Of a stretch of 64,000 nucleotides of DNA, positions 37,801-49,159 are shown piece by piece; position 1 is the first letter of the stretch, and every line of letters starts with the position of its first letter. Source of the stretch: Pomacea canaliculata (lineage: Eukaryota; Mollusca; Gastropoda; Architaenioglossa; Ampullariidae); the NCBI RefSeq assembly GCF_003073045.1, contig NC_037591.1, positions 24,833,319 to 24,897,318 of the forward strand. Direction: 5' to 3'. Under the pieces are notes generated by a model that had not been told where the DNA came from, made no database searches, and saw nothing but the letters and a program-made list of their open reading frames with translations. The position numbers and the translations under genes were made by a program.

Positions 37801-39111
37801 CTCGTAGTCATTTTCCTGCTCTATTTTTTATATCTCTAAAGTTGCATAACCTTGCGGTCAGAGGACCTTTTCCTCAATGTCCTGACATTACCATCCCCCT
37901 CCCCACCATCAGCACCACCTACATAACAGCAATGTTTGTGTGTTCAGTCTCCTATCCCTCCACCTTTACCTTCTTCTTCGCTCATTGCAGACTGTACACG
38001 CTTCAGGATAATTAAACAATCCACGTGTGTACCTTTCCATTGTTAAATTTGTTTCAGACTGCACAGTTCCTACTCCCTCTTTTTATAAATTTTAGAAATT
38101 AAAATCGGGGGGAGGCGGGGGGAAGGAATATCACCCTGGTTGACCCTGTAAACAGCTGCCACATGCAGAGAAAGTAATTTCTGGCGAACCGAGGGATGCA
38201 ATGATATCTCTCTGAATTCAGGAAAAACCCTTTTTTTCAAGTTTTACTCTTTATCGCTGTTATTCTTGGATATCGTGAAATGATTCTTTGTTTAATGACC
38301 TGACAGGTGCTTCTACCCACCGACTGTTCAAGGCTATGTCATGTCCAGGAACAAGGACGCAGCTTCTGTTTACTTTCAAGCTGTTCGCATCCTCCCGTCC
38401 TTCGCACTGCACCTGCGATGTTCTCTGTACGCCTGCACTCGGCAAGACCAAGACAAATGCGACATGAGGAATGTAAGTGGGACAGTCCCCCTGCCCCTCC
38501 TGTACTCCATCCCTTGTCTGTGGGTGTGGTCCATCATCGTCATAGTCATCGTCGTTGTTTTTGCAAAAATTCTAACCACCGCTTTTTTGTCCGAAATTTT
38601 TCTTTGGTATCTTGCATTAAAATGCGATCGAGGTTCTTATAAAAATGTATTGAGACAAATGAAAAGTGACTGTCTGCACTTGACTCAGATCGACAAGAGG
38701 AAATGCCCCCCACGAAAACCTTCACTAAGACGAAAGCGAGGAATCTCCATGCCTGGTGCAGGTTTTAACTACACTGTCATCACCACCAGCATCCTGCTGG
38801 ACGACACCAGCGATGTCCGTGTCAGTTCAGGTAGGCGCAGGGTGTAATTACTTTTTTCTAAGAGCTTGTTACAGGTGGTTCTTTCGTTTGAGATGTAATA
38901 ATAAATGTTGTGTCGTATTTGATCAGTTGCAGATAATTCAAGGGGAGCTATTTTTCAGAAAACCCACCTGTCGGAAGTCTTGGTTTGGGTGATTGTGTCA
39001 GCAGCCTGCATCTCATTGGTTGTCCTTCTCGTGACACTAGCAATATGTCTGCACTCCATGTTGTCTGCTCGCCGATACAAAACATCAAACTGCAACTCTA
39101 CTGTCGCTTGA
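34876..39111 (+). CDS. ZP-D: EGF-like / zona pellucida domain type I membrane protein
   Basis: Nine exons: 34876-34933 (signal peptide MANAIVTLTLLSFLSTFSRG), 35388-35573 (EGF-like, HCQRTGSNC to GDQC, then a reduced second repeat), 36116-36351 and 37028-37190 (ZP-N; VQCFREFMIFNINPLQFRG, VYRLTMVVEYEP), about 37458-37583, 37695-37782, 38307-38472 (ZP-C; LHLRCSLYAC), 38689-38830 (furin-type LRRKRG) and 38927-39111 (transmembrane LVWVIVSAACISLVVLLVTL, tail ARRYKTSNCNSTVA). Length is about 449 aa. The acceptor of exon 5 is uncertain. The attractive GTAAG|CGGTTCC breaks phase with the strong donor of exon 4 (AAAG|GTAAAA), while ATGGTAG|TGGGAG keeps it. The second EGF retains only two cysteines, so it has lost its normal fold. 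Otherwise the ZP cysteines match ZP-C. Confidence 0.83.
36764..36800 (-). mobile_element. terminal fragment of hAT-like MITE in ZP-D intron
   Basis: The sequence from 36764, beginning cagtgatgcccaaccttt and running on to tttcggctgcggcc, matches the right terminus of the intact element at 44090-44538 read in reverse. The other end was not found nearby, so this is a truncated relic within the third intron of ZP-D. Confidence 0.5.
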
Positions 39112-39851
39112 TGAAAGAGTCAAACTGATTTTTATGGACAGAGCTTGTTGATGGACAGACTGTTGGAACTTCACAGTGCTCTGTGGACTTGTAAATGAAA
39201 GGGAGTAAACAATCAAAACCAAATAATAGAGTTACCGTCATTTTTAGAATTACGGTTTTAGAATTTTGAAAACATTTATTTATATTTTTTTAAAGGCGCT
39301 TGGTCCATAATTAATAGCAGGCATGGTGGCAGAAAAAGAAGGGTGTAAGAGACTGGATGAGAGAGTGACGAGGAAGAGAGATCATGTGGTTTGATAAGGA
39401 GGGGTTGTTTATGTGGTGAGGAGAGACGCGTGCACGCAATTTCGTCTATGAACCTGGGAGAAAAAGATAAAAGAGATAGCAAGCATAATATATAAAAACT
39501 TTTCAATCTGTGGCCTTGGCTGCTGCAATACGATTGTATTTCAAGTGAGGAAGGTCACAACTGATCTCTACTAATGGACAGTTACTGTAACAAACTAAAT
39601 TTTCCCAGAATATATATTGCTGGTACAGCAAACTGGTAGTAATGCATGACATAGATGGTTTCCAATGCGATTATTCGTTGTAATTTTTACTGACAAAAAC
39701 CGAACAAAAGATAAAAACAAATAATAAAAAACTAGGTCGATCAAAGTGTAATTACGAGATACACAAGTTTATTTCCATCATAAACAAACGTTAATTTTCT
39801 TTGTGACTTTTTCACACATACTAAAGAAGGATTTTCCGGTCTTACAAACTT

Positions 39852-39989
39852 TCAGTCGCCAGTGCAGCAGGTATCGTCCTGGACTGTGTAAGAAAACTCC
39901 TTGTCAACACTGATACCATAGACCAAGTTCTGGTCCAGGTCATCAAAGAGCATCCAGTCCACGCCACTCACAAACTCAGCTACGCGCAT
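39852..39989 (-). other. 45-codon open frame overlapping the CR-E stop
   Basis: In the frame one base ahead of CR-E, an open stretch begins at the ATG overlapping the CR-E stop and runs to a TGA. It encodes MRVAEFVSGVDWMLFDDLDQ and on to TVQDDTCCTGD. Its composition is protein-like, with two adjacent cysteines near the end. It may be a C-terminal extension of CR-E that is lost by a one-base difference, or chance. It lies before the AATAAA at 39773-39768, so it is probably transcribed with CR-E. Confidence 0.25.
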
Positions 39990-40439
39990 GAGCAGATGGG
40001 ACATCCGTCAGCTCCAGTCTTAAAGCCGTTGACACAGAACATATCGCACAGAGGGCGGTGCAGACAGTCTATCGCCGCGGCGAGAAAGAATACAAAGGGA
40101 CGAATTAGTAATGAAGAAATGTGCCAGTAATGATGATCATAACTGATCAAGCAAATGAAGTTGTAGATTTTAGACGGAAAGAAAATACTGATGAGAAACA
40201 AATAAGTGGCATTCTAGTGGACTGTAAATGAAATGGTAACAAAGAACTTGTCGTTGCTTTTTATATTAACGAATGTTAAAAAGTAGGTAGAAGGAGAGGG
40301 TTAGGGTTCTCCTTTGATGCAGTGCCCCAGAGTGAATTCAATAGCTATGCTCTCTCACTGAACCTTACGACTGAAGCCATGAAACCCTTTACAATTTACT
40401 ACTTGTTCACAAGAATCAATATAAATAATATATAAATTT

Positions 40440-40480
<41 letters not shown>

Positions 40481-41103
40481 TATTATTATTAACCAGAAGA
40501 AGAAGCTGCTGAGTTTGGATTCAGTAACAGACTACGGGTGGCCGTATACCCTTTACTACTCTACTACTCACTTTCCGGTCCGAGGGTGAAGGCTGCCAGA
40601 AAACACTCGTGACCGCAACCGTTGGGGCGACAGACAGTCCCTTCTGGACAACCGTCTTCGGGGCAAAGTTCACCGCACACACCACTCAACTGGCGCACTG
40701 CTGCCTCGTGACTCAAGCCTGCAAACACCAGACTAACTGTGCAGCTGTTGAATCACAAGCTTCTTGAGAAAACATTTAGACTGTGCGTGGCTTTTCTTGA
40801 GAACTTGGTGTGAATGGCTTTCAAAACACAGTTCTTTGAGCTTTGAAACTAAAATCTTGAATTCACAGGCTTTAACTTCTTAAAAAAATGATTCTTCATA
40901 GTAAACCATGGCATCCATTAAAAAGTTTCTAGTACAAAATTAGCATGCTTTAAGAGTCAAACAAGTCTAATAAAAATGTGTTTCACATTTTTTTAATTCT
41001 AAATTAAGTTCTTTCCTAAATAAAAGAAAAGTTTTCGAACATGGAGTTCATGAAACTCACCAAGAAGCAAACAGAGAAGACAGATAACGAATGCTGTTTT
41101 CAT
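39980..41103 (-). CDS. CR-E: secreted Cys-rich protein, CGH module plus antistasin-like module
   Basis: Three exons on the minus strand: 41103-41061 (signal peptide MKTAFVICLLCLLLG), 40718-40572 and 40068-39980. Both introns are phase 1 and GT-AG; total 92 aa. Exon 2 encodes a six-cysteine module, CGELCPEDGCPEGTVC followed by NGCGHEC. Exon 3 encodes one antistasin-like module with the C...C...C.NG...G.DGCP.C.C pattern (CLHRPLCDMFC, then NGFKTGADGCPICSCA). Antistasin modules often inhibit serine proteases; whether this one does cannot be told. It is the first of three tandem paralogs sharing exon structure. The CR-E stop overlaps a further open frame shifted by one base, so the true C-terminus is open to doubt. 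An AATAAA lies at 39773-39768. Confidence 0.75.
40441..40490. repeat. (ATC)n then (ATT)n microsatellite in CR-E intron 2
   Basis: About thirteen TCA repeats run directly into TTA repeats inside the second CR-E intron. Confidence 0.9.
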
Positions 41104-41406
41104 TTTCAATTGTTCCTTCAAGGCCTCGAAGCCCTCCAAGCAACAAGTAAGCTCTCAAACTATTTAAAGCAAACATTAGTTCAAAAACTAATACATTAGC
41201 CCCACTTTCCGGCAAAATACGTTGACTGGTTTTATCTGGCGGCAGCTCATTGGTCAGAATCCTTATCTGAGGTGAAGATCATGGCCAGGTGCTCAGAATC
41301 TATATTAATGGTAAGCGAAAGGTTCACCTACATCATGCATTACGTAAACAATGGAATTGTCAAATGTCTATAATTCTTGTCTTTTAAAGTTTTTAAAGAT
41401 TCTCCG

Positions 41407-41431
41407 TGTGTGTGTGTGTGTGTGTGTGTGC
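41407..41431. repeat. (GT)n microsatellite
   Basis: About twelve uninterrupted GT dinucleotides between CR-E and CR-F. Confidence 0.9.
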
Positions 41432-42153
41432 TCTAATAATAATTTCCATTCTGTAAACTATTCCACAAATATAACAGAGAAGTTGATAACAAATAAGGAA
41501 CTAGTACACTAATAATTCAGTAAATACAGCATAACACCAAGAGAATATTACCCAGAACAACCATGTCTACAGATGTTTTTTGAGTGAGTGCATCTATGCT
41601 TAAACATTTTAAAACCTTTGAATTATTCTAGCAAAGCGTTACGCGATTCAGTCTTGTTTTGTAATCATTGTAATAAAGAGATATTCTTCACGAAGATTTC
41701 TTACAGCGGTACATGTACTGCTTAATATTGTTTTAGATTCGTTTGTATCCAAGTCGTAGACAGAGTACGGCACTTTAGTGTTCAAACACAATAGCAAACC
41801 ATTAATTACATAATACATCTCACACCCGTTTTTTTTTAAAGCGAACTGTAGTGAACAGTACATTCTTACCCATACACAAACGGTATTTTGCATATTATTT
41901 TTGTAAGCTGTTTTTAAGCTTAAAGCAATATTTTCCATCGCTATATATTATCGTCACGTGTGTTTGTAACAGGCCCTGGGTGGCGGCCATAACGAGGCCA
42001 GACGGGTATTTTCAGAAACACACAAAGCTTGAGAAAACGAGTGCAATGAGAGAAACGCTTTACTTTCCATGACCAGACACCGAGTAGTCTGTACGACTGG
42101 TTCTCAGCAACTGTCGTGTGATTGCCTGCACGAGGTGATTACTCAACAGGAAG

Positions 42154-43139
42154 TCAATCGTCAGGCCGACATGCGCATCTCGGACAGCCGTCACTTCCGA
42201 CTGCAAAACCGTTTTCACAGAAGAGGGCGCACATTCGTCCAGGCCTGCAACCTGATGGAGACATGGGCGGGGGTTGGATAAGAAAGCAAGTACATACACA
42301 TAACTATGATGGTTTTCATCGCAGCAGACAGTCTACAATCAACCTGATAAAAGAACTAATTTTTTTTAATAGTGGAATGATTGTGCGGTTTGAATCTCAC
42401 GACAGAAACTAGAAAGACTGAGCCTTACTGTCTTCATGTCTGTAGCTGAAGATAGCGAGGACAGTCTGAATCAGACACCATAACAATGACGATGATGACA
42501 TGAAAATACAGACAAACAATGTAAAGCTAATGTCACCACAACAACAATAAGAAACACTGTAAAGTGGACTGACTGACAGGACAACATGGAGCTCGTATCG
42601 ACAGTCCCACGTTTGTCAGTTTGAGGAAGGGCAGGAGGTCATGTGACAGGTGCATAACACAGGTTGTTTTACAAATAATAATTATGTTTACCTGTTGGCT
42701 GAGGAGTGGAGGTGAGAGAAAAGCATTCATGTCCGCAGCCGTTGAACTGGCACACGGAACCTGCAGGGCAGCCTTCAACGGGACACAACTCGGCACAGTC
42801 ACCGACAAGTTGACGCAGTGACGCCCCTTGGCTAGACCCTGGGCAAAAGTCAGCGGATGCTCAAGTGGTTTCTTCTGTACAACTGTCTGTCTCAGACTAA
42901 ATCTTTCCATTTCACACAAGCTACATGTTTAAATGTACGTGGATGTCAATGTAATGTCATACACACCAGGTGACTAGTAGGAAAGTTCGAGATTGAGTTA
43001 ATTTGCCGCAAAGTCGGTGCAAAACATCATTGACAATTTTAAAAGTAGTTTTAATGGTCACTGCTACATCATTATAGAACAAAATTGTCCACTTACCGCA
43101 TACTATACAAACGCTTAGTGCTAGAAAAACTGTCTTCAT
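42154..43139 (-). CDS. CR-F: secreted Cys-rich protein, CGH module plus antistasin-like module
   Basis: Three exons on the minus strand: 43139-43097 (signal peptide MKTVFLALSVCIVCG), 42838-42692 and 42251-42154. Both introns are phase 1; total 95 aa. The middle exon gives ASLRQLVGDCAELCPVEGC, then PAGSVC and NGCGHEC. The last exon gives the antistasin-like module CRPGRMCALFC, NGFAVGSDGCPRCAC, ending RPDD. The acceptor CATCAG|GTTGC is chosen because it keeps phase and retains the leading cysteine seen in CR-E and CR-G; a nearby TTGCAG|GCC would lose it. The gene sits between CR-E and CR-G in the same orientation. Secreted; role unknown, with protease inhibition or defence as possibilities from family knowledge. 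Confidence 0.75.
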
Positions 43140-43636
43140 TTTCTTCTGTCTTCAAAAAGAATGTACCCGAATGGGAAAAAGTAGAAGGTATGGAGATCAG
43201 AAATTAGGAGCTCAAATGAAATAAATAGAAGCAAGAAAATGTCTAGCTACGATTACTTTCTAGATAAGGCTGGCGATCCTTACATGGGTAAACAAATAGA
43301 CAAGAATCGTGTCAAGCTTTCTTTTTTTCAAAGGTTGCTGAGAACACAGCGGCTGAGCCTGCTGCCGTCACGATCTGAGTTTTTATTTTGTTTTAAAGTC
43401 CCAGCGGTTGTCTCCTACCTTCCAGTACCGAACAAAAGAAATTGTTATCTGATTATATTTTATGATTAACCGAAATTTCACAATTTCGCTACCTTGGCGT
43501 GTGGATACGTACGTTGGTGTAGCAAACGGTCGTGCTTTAGTGATTTGGAAACAAAACAAACATGTTTGTGTTTGAAAGTCCAATGTTTGCACGACCTGAC
43601 ACGAAGACTCCACAAAATAGTGGGTATGCTGGGTAA

Positions 43637-43711
43637 AGTGTGTGTGTGTGTTGTGTTGTGTGTGTGTGTGTGTGTGTGTGTGTTGTGTTGTGTGTGTGTG
43701 TGTGTGTGTGT
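43637..43711. repeat. (GT)n microsatellite with TTGTGT interruptions
   Basis: About 75 bp of GT repeats broken twice by TTGTGTTG. It creates long but meaningless open frames on both strands. A second, more degenerate GT-rich stretch runs at 43880-43978. Confidence 0.9.
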
Positions 43712-44081
43712 GGAAAATGAGCTAAATATGTCCTCTCAATTTTCTTGGTGCTTCGACTAAATAAAAGGAAGAAGTTGGACGTGAAGACCGGTTGCAGAAA
43801 GCTCAATTCTCAGAGAAGACAAGGGCTGGACATTCGCTCGGACTCCACAGTTCGAGTCCGAAGGGATCAGAGTTCATTCGTGTGTCAGTGTGTGTGTGTG
43901 TTTCTGTGTGTGCGTGTGTGCTTCTGTGTGCGTGTGTGTTTCTTTCTGCGTATCTGTGTGTGTTTCTGTGTGTGTGTCCTATTTCCCACCAGAAGGCTCG
44001 TTTGGACACAAGCAGACGTCAGCAACAGACAACAGGTGAGACGAGTGTCACGTTGGTCTACCTTAGCTTGCATGTTTAACA

Positions 44082-44546
44082 GATTAGATCAGGGATGCCC
44101 AACCTACGGCCCGCGGGCCATATCCGGCCCGCGACGCGGTGCCATCCGGCCCGCGAAACTTCTGCCCACAGTGCAGGAAATCGGCATGTTAGTAATAAAG
44201 AAAAAACCGAAAAAAAAACGAAAAAAGGGAAGAAGAAGTATTTATCCCCACGAAGGGGCGTTTCCCAATCTTTTTTTCGATGGACGAACATTTCGATTCA
44301 GTGCTCCGACTTGGTGTCTCTACGATGCAGCCGGACATTCAGAAGTTGGTTTCGGGAAAACAACTTCAAATTTCCCACTAATTACTACATAATTAATGGC
44401 AAGTACAACTTGCTTCTAATAAAAAATGGTATCTGCACTTTTTTTTTTCTTTTTTTGTATTTTTGCGGCGAAGTGGCCCGCGACACGGCTGTCCGAAATG
44501 GATATGGCCCGCAGGCCGAAAAAGGTTGTGCATCACTGGATTAGAT
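44082..44546. mobile_element. hAT-like non-autonomous DNA transposon (MITE) with 8-bp target duplication
   Basis: The element spans 44090-44538. Its left end starts CAGGGATGCCCAACC. Its right end, read in reverse, starts CAGTGATGCACAACC, giving imperfect terminal inverted repeats that continue through GGCCCGCGGGCCATATCC-like sequence. It is flanked by perfect 8-bp duplications GATTAGAT (44082-44089 and 44539-44546), the length typical of hAT elements. It is 449 bp long with no transposase frame, so it is non-autonomous. The intact duplication suggests a fairly recent insertion. It lies between CR-G and CR-F. Confidence 0.85.
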
Positions 44547-44642
44547 TATAGACTCTCGCATGTCTTTGCACACATACAACAATCAATTGTTCATTAATTC
44601 ATTGGGTGCACGCACTTTTTATATCACAAGAAGTGTGTTTTA

Positions 44643-44969
44643 TTACTCGGCGACAACTCCATCAATCAGGCAGGCACACAGCGGACACCCATCGCTTCCC
44701 CGGGCGTAGCCATTGGCACAGAACAGGGCGCACACCGGCCTCAGCCTGCAGTCTGCACACAAATTATGTGACTGGACAGTGGTTGAAATAATTTACCTAT
44801 GTTATATTTGTAAAAGGTTCTGTTTTTAAATGTGTATCTGTTTAAATTTTTTAAATCTGTTTCTAAATGTGTACTTGTCTTACACTGAGAATATCCACTC
44901 CCTACTGGCCGTTAACTGTCAACTAATTCAAAGTTTAGGTTCAAAGAAAAGACTAAAACCAGTTGGTTG

Positions 44970-45017
<48 letters not shown>

Positions 45018-45453
45018 TGTTTACCTATGACCGAGGTGGAAGGGTAGCACTGGTGTCCACAGCCGTTGGAGTGACACACGTACCCTGTAGGACACCCAGC
45101 TTCAGGACACAGCTCCGCACACACACCGATCAGCTGCCGCAGTGACGCCGCCTGACTGACACCTGACACCAAGAGTTCGTCAGTGTGTCACACGTGGATG
45201 TTCTCTAATCTTTGTGAAATGTACGTGCAACTTTCTCCATTTTCTGTATCATAAATGTTAACTCCCATGTCTACAGATAATGGGATAGATGCATATCACT
45301 GTAACAACCAACGCCTGAAACAATCGTATTCATGACCTTAACTGATAGTGAAACAGATTACCAACATGATTTCATCATGTTTTTAAAAATTAAAGTTTAA
45401 AAAAACTTGCCAACTAGAAGACACAAAACAAGGAAGGTGGAGAGTGTTGTCAT
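44643..45453 (-). CDS. CR-G: secreted Cys-rich protein, CGH module plus antistasin-like module
   Basis: Three exons on the minus strand: 45453-45411 (signal peptide MTTLSTFLVLCLLVG), 45162-45025 and 44752-44643. Both introns are phase 1; total 96 aa. Exon 2 reads VSQAASLRQLIGVCAELCPE, then GCPTGYVC and NGCGHQC. Exon 3 holds the antistasin-like module CRLRPVCALFC, NGYARGSDGCPLCAC, with tail LIDGVVAE. Intron 1 starts with GC in a strong context (GTTG|GCAAGT); the same junction in CR-E and CR-F uses GT. The stop codon overlaps an AATAAA (44644-44639), so the 3' UTR may be very short unless another signal is used. Secreted; molecular target unknown. Confidence 0.75.
44971..45017. repeat. (ACAG)n microsatellite beside CR-G exon 2
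   Basis: About twelve ACAG tetranucleotides, lying only about 10 bp from the donor of CR-G exon 2 (45025). Confidence 0.9.
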
Positions 45454-47540
45454 TGTGTCTACCCACAAGCACGTTACAATCCCCGATATGAATTGAGGCC
45501 GAGTTCCTACAAACTTTTATAGTGTATAAGATGTTAGCTCGCCAGACTATACCGAGCAAATTTTAGATAGAATTTTATCACGTAAACAGAATAAATGCAC
45601 TTGGACAAGCACGTGACCGTGCAGTCCGTGTGTGTGACGTGTGATTGCACCATGGCTAACGGCTGCTTCCTCCTGTCAGACCTTGTGATGCTCCCCGAGT
45701 CTCAGGGCACAAGAAATGGGAGGTTGCACGACTAACCATGTAAATGTACAGTTGTGCTGATGCTCTAGTCGAGTAACTTGAAATCGAGCAACAATGATGT
45801 CGACTAAATAAACATACCGAGTGTATCAAGTAAACACAACAGGAGAATTATTTCGAACACTATATTAAAATGATTACAGATTAATCAGGAGAAATATTAG
45901 GGCAGGTTGTGTAAGTTTTCATGTATCTGTACCCTTTATTTCAAAAAAAAAGATTCTTTATCTCTCTTTGTCAGTCACGACCAGCGGAAGTTCGTAGATA
46001 AAGATTAAAAATAAGGCAGGAAAGGAGCAAAATATTTTTTTTTCACGAACAACAACAATAGTATTGTCTCATTTGTATACAGACCACATACTTGTGGTGT
46101 TCAGTTAAATATAAGGACTGGATAAACTGTCAATTAAATCGTTTTGACGAGAAATCGTGGTTCGTGGAAACCGTTATAATACTAATGGCATTGTCACGGA
46201 TGTGGTCACGGGAATAAAAGCAGGACGGTGGGAGTGAGTAGTAAGTAGTGTTAGGGTCGCAGTAATTTCCCTTTGTAAACTGTACCGTTGTCCTGTTAAT
46301 GACATCAGCATATTCTGTGTACTGCAGACAGGTGGAGGAAGAACGGAATGAAGAAGTAAACACACAAAAAGACAAGCGGCAAGAACGGGAAAAATCCACA
46401 AAGTCGAGTCGCGTGTTTATGTATTTTCACTCTCCTCTGTGTCGGCCTGACTGTCAAACACATTTCGTGGACACTGTGAAATCAAAACAAAAATTGTGCA
46501 CGAGGGTAGTTAATACCACGGGGAAGTGGAGAAACTCGGACAACCGTAGCCAAAGAAGCTGACACCTTTAGAGGGACGATGTCTCGGACAGTCCGTGCCT
46601 CCCGTGTTTTTTCAGATTATTTAACCCTTTTGTGGCTCGCGGACTAAAAGTGTATGTTGAATGTATGGCTGAATGGATGAAAACAGTAGACAGGAAAGGG
46701 TTAACTGTGACAGAAAGTGTTTGGTGAACACAGTTCACCGCTAGGTTTTGGCGGGAACGAGTTGAGGGAATTTACTCAGGCCCGGGACACCGAGAGAAGA
46801 GGACGTGACTGAGTCACGATCGCCCGAGTTGAGCTTTGTGTGTATAGAGGGCAGAGGCCATCCACCCTGGGCGCGGTACTCACACGTTTTGGATTAACCT
46901 CGCCTAGACAGGTATGACATCTTTTTCTGTTATTACGTATGGAATTGTATTAATGATATATTTTTTGTTATTGTGAAATGTTATAGTACTTACGCAGGTT
47001 TGGAAGTAGGAAACATGAGAGAGAAAGACGTGTGAATAGGAGAACGTTGTTTAGAGATGGTAGTATATAGTGTAACCTCGGGTTACAGGTTACAGCTGTA
47101 TGGGCCGAAGAATTGGAGCCATTCTGGATAAGGAAGAATCCATCCCAGGACCAAGGGATTTTGGTTCAGCACCCAGCAGCACGTGGGCTAGGAACCCGTG
47201 ACGTCACCGCAGATTACCTCCCTGTGACCCCGGACACCACCTGACGACACGGCCAGTGTGTACGGACTTCGTGTGTTTGTGTGTATTTGTGTTAATGGAC
47301 TCTAGTTGGCTGGACATGTGGAGAGCGACAACCCTAAGAGGGACGATGAACTGTGAGTAACGTACTCAACGGTTGGTAGAGCGGTCATGAGACAGGAAAC
47401 AGAACTGGAACCTCGCTGATAGACGAGAGGGCGATGAGTGTAATCTTCATATTAGGGTTGTATGAGTGGACTATGTTGTGATTGATGTACACCAGCGATG
47501 TAACAGCGGCGCCGTGAAATAAGATGTCGGCAAAACACAT
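45454..47540. other. intergenic, no gene recognised
   Basis: No domain-bearing frame was seen on either strand. A moderately GC-rich part (46740-47420) contains short palindromes and GT-like donor sites but no open frame of note. It could be a promoter or an unrecognised repeat. Confidence 0.35.
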
Positions 47541-47559
47541 ACAATTCACACTTTATTGA

Positions 47560-49145
<1,586 letters not shown>

Positions 49146-49159
49146 AGCAAATGACGTAA

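Noticed and set aside
43745-44392. 215-aa plus-strand frame
   Set aside because: Produced by GT-rich microsatellite and the MITE; not protein-like.
46740-47440. Possible promoter or solo terminal repeat
   Set aside because: No paired direct repeats, target duplication or coding remains seen; nothing firm to call.
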